From assembly GCF_014205295.1 (NCBI RefSeq), contig NZ_JACHNF010000001.1:4340001-4404000 (forward strand): a stretch of 64,000 bases of DNA, written 5' to 3'. Shown in pieces: positions 49,567 to 60,134 of this stretch (positions are counted from its first letter, which is position 1; every line of letters starts with the position of its first letter). The position numbers were made by a program, and so were the translations under genes. The stretch is from Kribbella solani (GTDB lineage Bacteria > Actinomycetota > Actinomycetes > Propionibacteriales > Kribbellaceae). The notes beneath the pieces are model-generated. The model had not been told where the DNA came from. It saw nothing but the letters and a program-made list of their open reading frames with translations, and did no database searches.

Positions 49567-51117
49567 CTAGATGGTTCCCAACGTGGTCGGGTGCTCGATC
49601 GCCTCGTCGTGCGCCTCGGACTTGGACGCGCCGGCCATCATCAGGCCGAGCTCGTCGCGGGGGGTGTCGGCCGGTACGACGCCGACCACCTTGCCGCGGT
49701 ACATCACCGCGACCCGGTCCGCCAGCGCGGCGATCTCGTCCAGCTCGGTGGACACGATCAGCACCGCCGTACCGTTGTCGCGTTCCTCGACGATCCGCGT
49801 GTGCAGGAACTCGATCGAGCCCACGTCCACGCCGCGGGTCGGCTGCGAGGCGACCAGCAGCTTCAGCGGCCGGGACAACTCCCGGGCCAGCACGACCTTC
49901 TGCTGGTTGCCGCCGGACAGCGACGACACCGGGAGGTCGATGCCCTGCGTACGGATGTCGAACTCCCGCACCCGGGCGGTCGCGTTCTTCTCGATCTCGT
50001 CCGTCCGCAGCGACAGCCCGTCGCCGAACGGCGCCTGGCGGAACAGGTTGAGGACCAGGTTCTCCGCGACCGAGAACGAGCCGACGAACCCGTCGTGCCC
50101 ACGGTCCTCGGGCACGTACCCGATGCCGGCGTCGAGCCGGTGCCGGGTGTTCCGCGTGGTGAGGTCCTCGCCGTCGAGGGTGATCGTGCCCGCCGCGACC
50201 GGCGTCAGCCCGAGCAGCGCCTCGGCGAGCTCGGTCTGGCCGTTGCCCTGCACCCCGGCGACCGCCAGGATCTCACCGGCGCGTACCTCGAGGTCCACGT
50301 CGTCGACCGCGGTGAAACCACGCTCGTCGATCACGGTCAGCCCCTCGACCCGCAGCACCGCGTCCTTCGGCTCGGCCGGTCGCTTGTCCACGACCAGATC
50401 GACCGCGCGGCCGACCATCAGCTCGGCCAGCTCCTCCTCGGACGCCGACGGCTCGGCGTTGCCGACCACCTGGCCGCGGCGGATCACGGTGATCTTGTCC
50501 GCGATCGCCTTCACCTCTTTGAGCTTGTGGGTGATGAAGACGATCGACGTACCGCTCTCCTTGAGCTGCCGCATGACCCCGATCAGCTCGTCGATCTCGG
50601 CCGGGGTGAGGACCGCGGTCGGCTCGTCCAGGATCAGTACGCTGGCGTCGTTGGTGAGCGCCTTGATGATCTCGACCCGCTGCTGGACGCCGACCGGAAG
50701 GTCCTCGACCAGTGCCTCCGGGTCGACCTGCAGGCCGTACCGGTCGGACAGCTCGCTGACCAGGGCGTGCGCTTTCTTCCGGTCCAGTACGCCGCCGGGG
50801 TGGGTGTTCTCCCGGCCGAGCATGATGTTCTCGGCGACCGTGAACACCGGGACCAGCATGAAGTGCTGGTGCACCATGCCGATCCGGTGCCTGATCGCGT
50901 CACTCGGCGAAGTGATCTTCACCTTCTCGCCGTCGATCAGGATCTCGCCCTCGTCGGGCTGCAGCAACCCGTACAGCATGTTCATCAGCGTGCTCTTGCC
51001 GGCGCCGTTCTCACCGAGCAGGCAGTGGATCTCACCCGGCTCGATGACCAGGTCGATGTGATCGTTGGCGACCAGCGAGCCGAAGCTCTTGGTCAGCCCG
51101 GACAGCTCGAGGTGCAT
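49567..51117 (-). CDS. Nucleoside ABC transporter ATPase (two-domain)
   Basis: A 516-residue protein with two ATP-binding cassettes, as in sugar/nucleoside importers of the YufO/NupO type. First cassette: Walker A 'GENGAGKSTL', signature 'LPVGVQQRVEI', Walker B 'LILDEPTAVL'. The second has a degenerate Walker A ('GVQGNGQTEL') and an intact signature 'SSLSGGNQQKVVLAREL'. This asymmetry is normal for the family. It energises the two permeases downstream. Confidence 0.95.
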   Translation of the reverse strand: MHLELSGLTKSFGSLVANDHIDLVIEPGEIHCLLGENGAGKSTLMNMLYGLLQPDEGEILIDGEKVKITSPSDAIRHRIGMVHQHFMLVPVFTVAENIMLGRENTHPGGVLDRKKAHALVSELSDRYGLQVDPEALVEDLPVGVQQRVEIIKALTNDASVLILDEPTAVLTPAEIDELIGVMRQLKESGTSIVFITHKLKEVKAIADKITVIRRGQVVGNAEPSASEEELAELMVGRAVDLVVDKRPAEPKDAVLRVEGLTVIDERGFTAVDDVDLEVRAGEILAVAGVQGNGQTELAEALLGLTPVAAGTITLDGEDLTTRNTRHRLDAGIGYVPEDRGHDGFVGSFSVAENLVLNLFRQAPFGDGLSLRTDEIEKNATARVREFDIRTQGIDLPVSSLSGGNQQKVVLARELSRPLKLLVASQPTRGVDVGSIEFLHTRIVEERDNGTAVLIVSTELDEIAALADRVAVMYRGKVVGVVPADTPRDELGLMMAGASKSEAHDEAIEHPTTLGTI

Positions 51118-51142
51118 GCGGGGACGCCTCCCTCTCAGACGG

Positions 51143-51185
51143 CGAGCCAGGAAGGCGGGACCTGTAGGTCCGCCCTCCTGGCTCG
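51143..51185. terminator. Strong hairpin between BMP lipoprotein gene and ATPase gene
   Basis: CGAGCCAGGAAGGCGGGACCT (left arm written in part; 51143-51163) pairs with 51166-51185 with one mismatch and one bulge. Lying inside the operon after the binding-protein gene, it probably terminates or stabilises part of the transcripts, so more binding protein than ATPase is made. Confidence 0.75.
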
Positions 51186-51216
51186 CACCGTACTCCTTGT
51201 TCGGTACCGCGGTGGA

Positions 51217-52305
51217 TCAGGACGCGCTCTTCGGCTGAGCCTTCGACGCGATGGTGATCTTGCCGTCCACGATGTCCTTCTTCAGCTGCTCGATCTCCGA
51301 CTTCAGGTCGGCCGGGATCTTGCTGTCGAACTCGTGGTACGGCGACAGGCCGGTGCCGTTGTTCTGCAGCGTGCCGACGTACGCGGTCGGGTCGAACTTG
51401 TTGTCGACCGTCGCCGTGATGACGTCCTGGACCGCGACGTCCATGCCCTTGAAGACGCTCGACAGCAGGACGCTGCAGTACTCCGCGGCGCTGACGCAGC
51501 CGTCGGTGTCCACCCAGATCGCGTTCACCTTGCCGCTGCTGGCCTTCGCCGCCTGAAGCGCGCCGAGACCGGCCGGGCCGGCGACCGGGAACAGGATGTC
51601 CGCGCCCTGGGTGACCAGGTTCTGCGCGGTGGTCTGGCCCTTCGCCTTGTCCTCGAAGCCGCCCGCGAACAGGCCCTTCTGGGTGCTCGCGTCCCAGCCG
51701 AGGACCTGGACGTTCTTGCCCTTCGCCTCGTTGTAGTGCTTGACGCCCTCGGCGAAACCGTCCATGAAGATGGTCACGGTCGGGATCTGCACGCCGCCGA
51801 ACGTACCGACCTTGCCGCTCTTCGACATCCCGGCGGCCAGGTACCCGGCCAGGTAGCTGGACTGGGCGGTGTTGAAGGCCAGCGGCTTGACGTTGGCCGC
51901 CTTCGGCAGCGTGGCCAGGTCACCCGGGTCGACCAGGGCGAACTTGATCCCCGAGTTGGCCGCGGCCGCCTTGTAGGTGGAGTCGTTCAGCTTGAAGCCG
52001 ACCCCGACGATGATGTTGCACTTCTGGGACACCATCGCGGTCATGTTGGTCGGGTAGTCGTTGTCCGACTTCGACTCGACCTTCGCCTCGTTGATGTTCA
52101 GCGCCTTGACGGCGTCCTGCATCCCCTTGTACGAGGTCTGGTTGAAGGACTTGTCGTCGAAACCTCCGGAGTCGGAGACCATGCACGCCTTGAAGTCCTT
52201 CTTGGCGCCGCCGGCGTTGTCGCTGGTCGTCGGCTTGCTACCGCATGCGGCAACGGCGAGCGTGAGTACGCCCGCAACTGCCACTCCCCGCAGGTACATC
52301 TTCAC
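51217..52305 (-). CDS. BMP-family nucleoside-binding lipoprotein
   Basis: A 362-residue substrate-binding lipoprotein: short basic start, hydrophobic core and lipobox 'LAVAACG'. 'GFDDKSFNQTSYKGMQDAV' and 'VGVGFKLNDSTYKAAA' are characteristic of the BMP (PnrA-like) family, which binds nucleosides. GTG 52305 has AAGGAG seven bases upstream. First gene of the transporter-salvage operon that continues to deoA. Confidence 0.93.
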   Translation of the reverse strand: MKMYLRGVAVAGVLTLAVAACGSKPTTSDNAGGAKKDFKACMVSDSGGFDDKSFNQTSYKGMQDAVKALNINEAKVESKSDNDYPTNMTAMVSQKCNIIVGVGFKLNDSTYKAAAANSGIKFALVDPGDLATLPKAANVKPLAFNTAQSSYLAGYLAAGMSKSGKVGTFGGVQIPTVTIFMDGFAEGVKHYNEAKGKNVQVLGWDASTQKGLFAGGFEDKAKGQTTAQNLVTQGADILFPVAGPAGLGALQAAKASSGKVNAIWVDTDGCVSAAEYCSVLLSSVFKGMDVAVQDVITATVDNKFDPTAYVGTLQNNGTGLSPYHEFDSKIPADLKSEIEQLKKDIVDGKITIASKAQPKSAS

Positions 52306-52370
52306 CGGAGGTCTCCTTAGTCCCGGAAATCTTTTCGCGACACGCCGGATTCCGGCGTACCGCATCGCAG

Positions 52371-52388
52371 ACTATAAGCGTCCGGACG
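52371..52388 (-). promoter_or_regulatory. Putative promoter and operator of the nucleoside operon
   Basis: On the minus strand TATAGT (52376-52371) is a strong -10 box. Directly upstream, in the would-be spacer, lies CGTCCGGACG (52379-52388), a perfect 10-bp palindrome. The transcript leader carries a small hairpin CGCCGGA-T-TCCGGCG (52343-52357). The remainder of the 52306-52606 gap shows no gene. Confidence 0.5.
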
Positions 52389-52606
52389 CATTCGCAGAAC
52401 CGTGCAGCGACCCCGATACCTGATAGTGACCAGCCATCCCGGCCGATCGACTTTCGGTGACGAGTCAACCTCGATGTGTGATAGACCACATTGCAGGTTG
52501 TTGCAGAAGGCATCGACCTGGTCGCGGACGGCGACCTATGTTGTGACTCTCAGCAACCATTCCGGGCGGCTCCGGCCACCGGGTCAACTGTTCGGGGGAG
52601 CAACAG

Positions 52607-53143
52607 ATGAGTTCACGTTTGATCAAGGCCGGTGCCGCCGGCCTGACCGCCACCCTCGCCGTCGTCGGCCTGAGCGTCGTCCAGGCGCCGACCGCCTCGG
52701 CCGCGACCTCCTGCAAGTCGGGCTACAACTGGCGCGCCTGCAGCACGATCGACAAGCGGATCCCGGTCTCGTTCACGGCCGGCTACCGCGACTCGGTCCG
52801 CAACCTGCGGAACTACCCGATCACGGCGTCCTGCCAGGCGTCGGTCAGCAAGACCGTCACCTGGGGCGTGAGCGTCGGCGTGAAGGCCGAGCTCAAGGCC
52901 GCGATCTTCGCCAGCGTCGAGGCGTCGGTGACCGCGAACGTGCAGACCTCGATGGCCACCGGGTACGTGACCTCGGCGAACTTCACCGTGAAGGCGAAGG
53001 ACACCGTGTACTGCGACCGCGGCATCTACCAGGAGAACGTCCGGGGCCACAGCACCCTGTCGTACTACGGCGGCGGGGCCGGCACGATCCGGCAGTCCTG
53101 GACCGCGCACGCGCCGAGCCGGGCCCAGTGGCTCATCTACTGA
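52607..53143 (+). CDS. Small secreted protein of unknown function
   Basis: A 178-residue exported protein with a Sec signal peptide cut after 'APTASA' (about residue 33). The mature part is Ser/Thr/Val-rich and strand-prone ('TWGVSVGVKAELKAAIFASVEASVTANV'), with four cysteines (CKSG, RACS, ASCQ, VYCDRG) likely forming two disulfides. The alternating pattern is reminiscent of secreted beta-barrel or pore-forming-like proteins, but I cannot assign a family. ATG 52607 follows GGGGGAG. Confidence 0.75.
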   Translation: MSSRLIKAGAAGLTATLAVVGLSVVQAPTASAATSCKSGYNWRACSTIDKRIPVSFTAGYRDSVRNLRNYPITASCQASVSKTVTWGVSVGVKAELKAAIFASVEASVTANVQTSMATGYVTSANFTVKAKDTVYCDRGIYQENVRGHSTLSYYGGGAGTIRQSWTAHAPSRAQWLIY

Positions 53144-53616
53144 GCCGGGCACGCTTTTCGGCCCTGGGGGTGGGCGCGGCGGTGACCGTGCTCGCCCTCG
53201 CGGCCGGGTGCGGCCAGGACTCCGGCACCACCGGGAGTACGCCGGCAAGCCCTGTCACCGAGCCGACGTCCGGCGAGCCGACCGCGACTGGGGCCGGCGC
53301 CGTGGGTTCCGCGGGTGATGTGTCGCTGACGACGCTGCCCACCGATGTCGCCGTCGTCACACGCAGTGGCCAGAGCTCGCTCAAGGCGCCGATCGCCGGA
53401 ACCTTCGGTCCCGATTACGTTCTGTATGCACGCTGCCGGGGCGCCGGCCTGCGGGTCGAGGTCACCGGCAGTGATCCGTGGGACGTCAGCTGCGACGGCG
53501 TACCGGCCCGGCTCCGGATGCTGACCGAGTCCAAGGCCACCTCGTTGCGGCTGACAACGACACCCGGAACGCACTGGACGTTCATCGTGGCGAAGGAGAA
53601 GCAACCGGCGAATTAG
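53128..53616 (+). CDS. Putative lipoprotein overlapping the upstream secreted protein gene
   Basis: A protein of about 162 residues with a lipobox 'LALAAGC' near residue 28, a Thr/Pro/Gly-rich tether and a small strand-rich domain with two cysteines (YARCRG, DVSCDG). GTG 53128 lies inside the end of the preceding secreted-protein gene (16-bp overlap), implying co-translation; the start has only a weak ribosome site. No family recognised. Confidence 0.65.
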   Translation: MAHLLSRARFSALGVGAAVTVLALAAGCGQDSGTTGSTPASPVTEPTSGEPTATGAGAVGSAGDVSLTTLPTDVAVVTRSGQSSLKAPIAGTFGPDYVLYARCRGAGLRVEVTGSDPWDVSCDGVPARLRMLTESKATSLRLTTTPGTHWTFIVAKEKQPAN

Positions 53617-53657
53617 CGGTTTCCGGACCGGAATTCACCGTCTGCCACAATCGCGGG

Positions 53658-54839
53658 ATGACTCACCAGTTACTGGTCGCGGACGTGCTGGCGCGCGTCG
53701 AGGCGGTGCGCGAGGAGATGGTCGACGTACGGCGTGACCTGCACGCGCACCCCGAGCTCGGGTGGCACGAGGTACGGACGACCGAGCTGCTGGAGAAGCG
53801 CCTGGTCGAGGCCGGACTGTCGCCGCGGGTGCTGCCGACCGGTACCGGGCTGATCTGCGACATCGGAGCGGGTGACACCTGCGTCGCGCTCCGGGCCGAC
53901 ATCGACGCGCTGCCGGTGCCCGATGGTGTGGTCGAGCCGTGGCAGTCGACGATCGACGGAGTCGCGCACGCGTGCGGGCACGACGTACACACCTCGGCGC
54001 TGCTCGGCGCCGGACTGGTACTGGCCGGGATGGCGCGGGACGGGCAGCTGGACCGGCGGGTACGGCTGATCTTCCAGCCGGCCGAGGAGGTCATGCCCGG
54101 CGGCGCGCTCGGAGTGATCGCGGCGGGCGGGCTGGACGGCGTACGCCGGATCTACGGGGTGCACTGCGACCCACGGCTGCAGGTCGGGCAGGTCGGCCTC
54201 CGCGTCGGCGCGCTGACGGCCGCCGCCGACAAGCTCCTGGTGCGCCTGACCGGGCCGGGTGGTCACACTTCCCGACCACATTTGACTGCTGATCTGGTGT
54301 ACGCGCTGGCGACGCTGGTTTCTCAGCTGCCGGCGGCGCTGTCCCGGCGAGTGGATCCGCGGGCGGGCATGTCGCTGGTCTGGGGCCGGATCACTTCAGG
54401 TTCCGCCGCAAACGCCATCCCGTCCCGCGGCGAGGCCGAAGGTACGCTCCGCTGCCTGGACGTGAACGCGTGGCGCCTCGCCGAGGAACTGATTCCCGCG
54501 CTGGCCGCCCAGATCACCCGCCCGTACGGCGTGGAGGTCGACACCGAGGTCACCCACGGCGTACCACCCGTGATGAACGACGCCACCGCGATCACAATCC
54601 TTCAGAATGCCGTCCACCAAACACTGGGTTCCAGCGCGGTAGCCCCCACCGATCAGAGCCTCGGCGGCGAGGACTTCGCCTGGTACCTGGAACACGTCCC
54701 CGGCGCCATGGCCCGCCTCGGCGTCCGGCCCCCCACCCTCGACACCACCGGCGACCTCCACACCCCCACCTTCGACCCCTCCGAAGAAGCCATCACCGTA
54801 GCCACCACCCTCTTCACCTCAACCGCCCTGCTGGACTAG
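53658..54839 (+). CDS. M20-family metallo-amidohydrolase
   Basis: A 393-residue zinc hydrolase of the hippurate hydrolase/IAA-amino acid hydrolase type, removing acyl groups from amino acids. 'RRDLHAHPELGWHE' opens the domain. 'HACGHDVHTSALLGA' contains the Cys/His metal ligands typical of the bacterial exo-acyl hydrolases, 'FQPAEEVMPGGA' the catalytic Glu pair and 'SLGGEDFAWYL' a C-terminal ligand. ATG 53658 follows CACAAT with no ribosome site and may be leaderless. Confidence 0.9.
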   Translation: MTHQLLVADVLARVEAVREEMVDVRRDLHAHPELGWHEVRTTELLEKRLVEAGLSPRVLPTGTGLICDIGAGDTCVALRADIDALPVPDGVVEPWQSTIDGVAHACGHDVHTSALLGAGLVLAGMARDGQLDRRVRLIFQPAEEVMPGGALGVIAAGGLDGVRRIYGVHCDPRLQVGQVGLRVGALTAAADKLLVRLTGPGGHTSRPHLTADLVYALATLVSQLPAALSRRVDPRAGMSLVWGRITSGSAANAIPSRGEAEGTLRCLDVNAWRLAEELIPALAAQITRPYGVEVDTEVTHGVPPVMNDATAITILQNAVHQTLGSSAVAPTDQSLGGEDFAWYLEHVPGAMARLGVRPPTLDTTGDLHTPTFDPSEEAITVATTLFTSTALLD

Positions 54840-54851
54840 AGGGCGTTTGAG

Positions 54852-56480
<1,629 letters not shown>

Positions 56481-56646
56481 CCAGCACCTCCGCGAGCGAA
56501 CCCGGGCGGTTCGCGGCCGGTCAACCGGCGACCGCCCGGTGGCTACCTGAAGGACACTTCAATGTTCTGCAGCCGTCGCCAGGGGATCGACGCGGGGTCA
56601 TGGGAGCGTCGCCGAGGGTTCACGCGCGGTGCGGAACCTTCGAAGT

Positions 56647-57771
56647 GTGCGAATCGTGATGGTGGCCGAGACCTTCCTGCCGCAGATCAATGGCGTGGCG
56701 AACACGGCTCGCCACGTCGCCGACCGGCTGCGTGCCCGCGGGCACGAGTTGCTGATCATCGCCCCCGGACCCGGCCCGGACAGCTACGGCGACGTCCAGG
56801 TGATCCGGGCCCGCAGCTTCCGCACGCCCGGGTACAAGGAGTACCCGGTCGGCCTGCCGGACCCGTCGATCGAGCGCGCGATGGCCGGCTTCCGCCCGGA
56901 TCTGGTGCATCTCGCGTCGCCGTTCATCATCGGCGCGTACGGGCTGCGGGCCGCGCGCCGGCTCGGCGTACCGACGGTGGCGATCTTCCAGACCGACATC
57001 GCCGGCTTCGCCCGGCAGTACCCGTGGTACGCGGCCGCGGATCGCGGAATTTGGCGCTGGGTGACCCGGACGCACTCCCGGGCCGATCGCACCCTTGCGC
57101 CGTCGTCAGCCGCCGTGGCCGCGCTGGTGCAGCGGGGCGTGCCGCGGGTACACCTGTGGGGGCGCGGGGTGAACCTCGACCTGTTCGATCCCAAGCACCG
57201 TGATGAGCAGTGGCGGCGGGAGCTCTCGCCGGACGGGCGGCCGATCGTCGGGTACGTCGGCCGGCTCGCCGCGGAGAAGAAGGTCCGCCGGCTGGCCGAA
57301 CTGACCGACCTGGGCTGCCGGATCGTGATCGTCGGGGACGGGCCGGATCGGGCCGCGCTGGAGCACGCGTTGCCGACGGCAACTTTCCTCGGGATGCGCC
57401 GCGGCGCTGACCTGGCGTCGATCTTTGCCGGGCTGGACGTTTTCGTCCACACCGGTGAGCACGAGACGTTCTGCCAGACCATCCAGGAGGCGCAGGCGTC
57501 CGGGGTCGCGACCGTTGGTCCGGCCGCCGGTGGTCCGCTCGACCTGATTCATCCGGGTGAAAACGGTCTGCTGTTCGAGCCTGGCAAGCCCGGGTCGTTG
57601 CGCGGGGCGGTCAAGACGCTGCTCGATCATCCGAACGCCCGCGGCCGGATGGCGGCGAGCGGCCTGCGACGGGTCCAGTCGCGCACGTGGCCGGCGGTCG
57701 TCGACGATCTCGTCGACCGGCACTACGCAGAGGTACTCCGGGAAGCCGCCTACATCCGGCGGGTCGCATGA
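56647..57771 (+). CDS. GT4 glycosyltransferase, mannosyltransferase-like
   Basis: A 374-residue retaining glycosyltransferase with two Rossmann domains. The N-terminus 'VRIVMVAETFLPQINGVANT' matches actinobacterial GDP-mannose-dependent alpha-mannosyltransferases (MgtA/PimB-like), and 'GEHETFCQTIQEAQASGVATVGPAAGGPLDLI' carries the GT4 ExxxxxxxE nucleotide-sugar motif. It probably acts on membrane glycolipids or another envelope glycan. GTG 56647 is chosen because homology starts there. Overlaps the next glycosyltransferase gene by ATGA. Confidence 0.88.
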   Translation: MRIVMVAETFLPQINGVANTARHVADRLRARGHELLIIAPGPGPDSYGDVQVIRARSFRTPGYKEYPVGLPDPSIERAMAGFRPDLVHLASPFIIGAYGLRAARRLGVPTVAIFQTDIAGFARQYPWYAAADRGIWRWVTRTHSRADRTLAPSSAAVAALVQRGVPRVHLWGRGVNLDLFDPKHRDEQWRRELSPDGRPIVGYVGRLAAEKKVRRLAELTDLGCRIVIVGDGPDRAALEHALPTATFLGMRRGADLASIFAGLDVFVHTGEHETFCQTIQEAQASGVATVGPAAGGPLDLIHPGENGLLFEPGKPGSLRGAVKTLLDHPNARGRMAASGLRRVQSRTWPAVVDDLVDRHYAEVLREAAYIRRVA

Positions 57772-58997
57772 CCGGGCTGCGGATCGCTCAGTTGGCCAAC
57801 TTCGTCGGGCCGACGTCCGGTGGGATGCGGACCGCGATCGAGCATGTCGGGCGTGGGTACGTCGAGGCCGGCGCCGAGCGGATCGTGATCACGCCGGGTG
57901 CGAAGGACGTGATCGTCGAGACCGAGTTCGGCACGATCGTCCGGGTGAAGGCGCCGAAGGTGAGTGGCGGGTACCGGCTGATCACCACGCCCTGGACGGT
58001 GATCGACCTGCTGAAGAAGTTCCGGCCGACCACGGTCGAGATCTCCGACAAGTCCACTCTGCTCCCGGTCGCGCGCTGGGCCCGGCGGAACGACATCGGC
58101 ACCGTACTGTTCAGCCACGAACGGCTGGACGCGATGCTCGCGCTCGGCGCGGCCCGTCCGGGGCAGCTCGGCGGGAACGACGTACTCCGGCCGGGCCGGA
58201 TGCTCGGCGCGGTCACGCAGCGGGCGAGCGACAGCAGCCCGCGGCCGTTGTGGTGGGGCTCCGACGGCGTGAAGTACAGCCAGCTCGGGATGGTTGCGAC
58301 GGTGGCCGCGCTGTACAAGCTCCTCGGGCGTACGTACGACGCGGTGGTGGTCACGTCGCGGTACGCGGCGGCCGAGTTCGACGAGGTGACGACGCCGCTG
58401 GTACGGATTCCGCTCGGGGTCGACCTGGACACCTTCCACCCGTCACTCGGCACGCCGGCCGACGACGGCGTACTGAAACTCGTACACGCCGGACGGTTGT
58501 CGCGGGAGAAGAGCCCGCACCTCGCTGTCGCTACTGCCGCCGAGCTGCACCGGCGGGGCGTGAACCTACGGCTGGACGTGTACGGGACGGGTCCGCATCT
58601 GGATGAACTGGTCGAGATCGCCGGTGACGCGCCGGTGACGTTCCATGGCTATGTCGACGGTCGGCAAACGCTCGCGACCCGGCTCGCCGAGGCCGACATC
58701 GCGCTGTCCGTCTGCCCCGGCGAAACCTTCGGTCTGGCGGTTCTGGAGGCGCTCGCCGCCGGCACCCCGGTCGTCACCGCGAACACCGGCGGCGCCCGCG
58801 AGCTGGTCGACGAAACCTGCGGCCGCTGGGCGCCCGCCAACCCCACCGACCTCGCCGACGCCGTCCTGGCCCTGGCCGCCCACCCCAACCGCCGCGCCGC
58901 GGCCCGCCACCGAGCCGAGCGCTACCCCTGGCAAACCTGCACCGACCGCCTCCTCGCCCTCCACCACCGCCTGGCCCACGCCCGCCTGGCAGCCTGA
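57768..58997 (+). CDS. GT4 glycosyltransferase
   Basis: A 409-residue GT4 enzyme: 'QLANFVGPTSGGMRTAIEHV' at the N-terminus (acceptor side), 'KLVHAGRLSREKSPHLAV' opening the donor domain and 'CPGETFGLAVLEALAAGTPVVTANTGGARELV' with the ExxxxxxxE motif. Translationally coupled to the preceding mannosyltransferase-like gene (ATGA, 57768-57771), so the two likely add consecutive sugars to the same acceptor. Confidence 0.9.
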   Translation: MTGLRIAQLANFVGPTSGGMRTAIEHVGRGYVEAGAERIVITPGAKDVIVETEFGTIVRVKAPKVSGGYRLITTPWTVIDLLKKFRPTTVEISDKSTLLPVARWARRNDIGTVLFSHERLDAMLALGAARPGQLGGNDVLRPGRMLGAVTQRASDSSPRPLWWGSDGVKYSQLGMVATVAALYKLLGRTYDAVVVTSRYAAAEFDEVTTPLVRIPLGVDLDTFHPSLGTPADDGVLKLVHAGRLSREKSPHLAVATAAELHRRGVNLRLDVYGTGPHLDELVEIAGDAPVTFHGYVDGRQTLATRLAEADIALSVCPGETFGLAVLEALAAGTPVVTANTGGARELVDETCGRWAPANPTDLADAVLALAAHPNRRAAARHRAERYPWQTCTDRLLALHHRLAHARLAA

Positions 58998-59001
58998 CCG
59001 T

Positions 59002-59092
59002 CTAACGACAGGAGGTAGTCGCCGCTGAGCCGGAGTTCGCGCTCAGCACGACATCGCCGGTCCAGCAATCCAGCACTACCTCCTGTCGTTAG
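59002..59092. repeat. Large hairpin element between convergent genes
   Basis: The 18-bp arm CTAACGACAGGAGGTAGT (59002-59019) is exactly complementary to 59075-59092. Inside, GCTGAGC (59024-59030) and GCTCAGC (59041-59047) form a second stem. GACAGG-GTAGT-type arm ends resemble the element at 274-357. Confidence 0.85.
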
Positions 59093-59100
59093 CCGCACGC

Positions 59101-59910
59101 TCAGGTCAGATGGTCGTAGTCGCCGCGGGTCCAAGCGGCGTGGCGGTCGGCGGAGCGGCGGACCACGGCCTTGGCGTCCACCGGGATGGAGGCGCCGAAG
59201 TTGTTGTACAGGCGGTCGTACTCGAACGGGTCCAGCGACCGCGCGACCCGATCCACGACCGCGCCGGACAGCGGGATCCGGTTCGGGTAGCTGCGCATGA
59301 AGCTGACCGACGTCCGGTCGGGGTTGGCGAAGATGGTGTCGCCGGACAGGATCACTCCCTTGCCGTCGGCACCGTTCGCCCAGTGCACCACCGCGCTCCC
59401 CGGAAAGTGACCGCCAGGTTGAAGAACGGTCACGCCTGGTAGCGGCTTCAGCTCACCGGACCAGGTACGAATCACCGCGTCGGGTCGTGCCACCCACTCC
59501 TGATCGGCCTCCGCGACGTACACCGGGACATCGCCGAGCCGGTGGCTCCACTCCACCTGCACGCCGTACATGTGCGGGTGACTGGCGATGATCGCGACCA
59601 CCTCGCCGAGCTCCCGGACCCGGCGGACGGCATCGTCGTCCAGGTACCCGATCGGATCCCAGAGCAGGTTGCCCGCGGTCGTTGTCACCAGCATCGACTG
59701 CTGCCCGATCCCGACCGGCGGCTTCGAGCGGATGCCGTACAGGCCGGGCTCGACCTCGTCGATGGTCACCTCGGTGCCGGCCAGCTCGTCGAGGGTGGTC
59801 CAGTGCTGACCGTCGGCGGGGACGTACTGCCGCTCGTCGGCGCAGATCGCGCACACCTCGACCTGGTCGGCGTGCTCGACCGCGCAGGTCGCACAGATCC
59901 AGAAACTCAC
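59101..59910 (-). CDS. MBL-fold metallo-hydrolase with N-terminal zinc ribbon
   Basis: A 269-residue protein. The N-terminus 'WICATCAVEHADQVEVCAICADE' holds two CxxC pairs, a zinc ribbon. A metallo-beta-lactamase-fold domain follows, with 'SHPHMYGVQVEW' in place of the canonical HxHxDH, 'LQPGGHFPGSAVVHW' and 'ILSGDTIF'. The degenerate first motif suggests altered metal binding or a non-classical reaction. GTG 59910 has AGGAG about eight bases upstream. Confidence 0.82.
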   Translation of the reverse strand: MSFWICATCAVEHADQVEVCAICADERQYVPADGQHWTTLDELAGTEVTIDEVEPGLYGIRSKPPVGIGQQSMLVTTTAGNLLWDPIGYLDDDAVRRVRELGEVVAIIASHPHMYGVQVEWSHRLGDVPVYVAEADQEWVARPDAVIRTWSGELKPLPGVTVLQPGGHFPGSAVVHWANGADGKGVILSGDTIFANPDRTSVSFMRSYPNRIPLSGAVVDRVARSLDPFEYDRLYNNFGASIPVDAKAVVRRSADRHAAWTRGDYDHLT

Positions 59911-60134
59911 CGTCGTTCTCCTGTCGTTCGGCTGCCTGCCAGTCTTTTCGTTCAAGCTCAGTTGAAGTCAAGTGCATCGACAGGCACGCCGTCGAGGGCC
60001 ACTCCGTGGCGGGTGTGATGGGCCACCGACGCGACCGATCTCACACCTGTCAGGACATTTCCGGGGCGGTGGCGGGACTAGCATCGAATCGGCCTGGTGT
60101 CCGCCAGGTTCGGAACCCCGATCGGAGGATCGGT
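59911..60134. other. Intergenic region upstream of sdhCDAB
   Basis: Contains no gene. It should hold the divergent promoters of the MBL-fold gene and of sdhCDAB; no hexamer pair stands out. Just before sdhC, CGGAGG (60123-60128) is its ribosome site. Confidence 0.5.
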
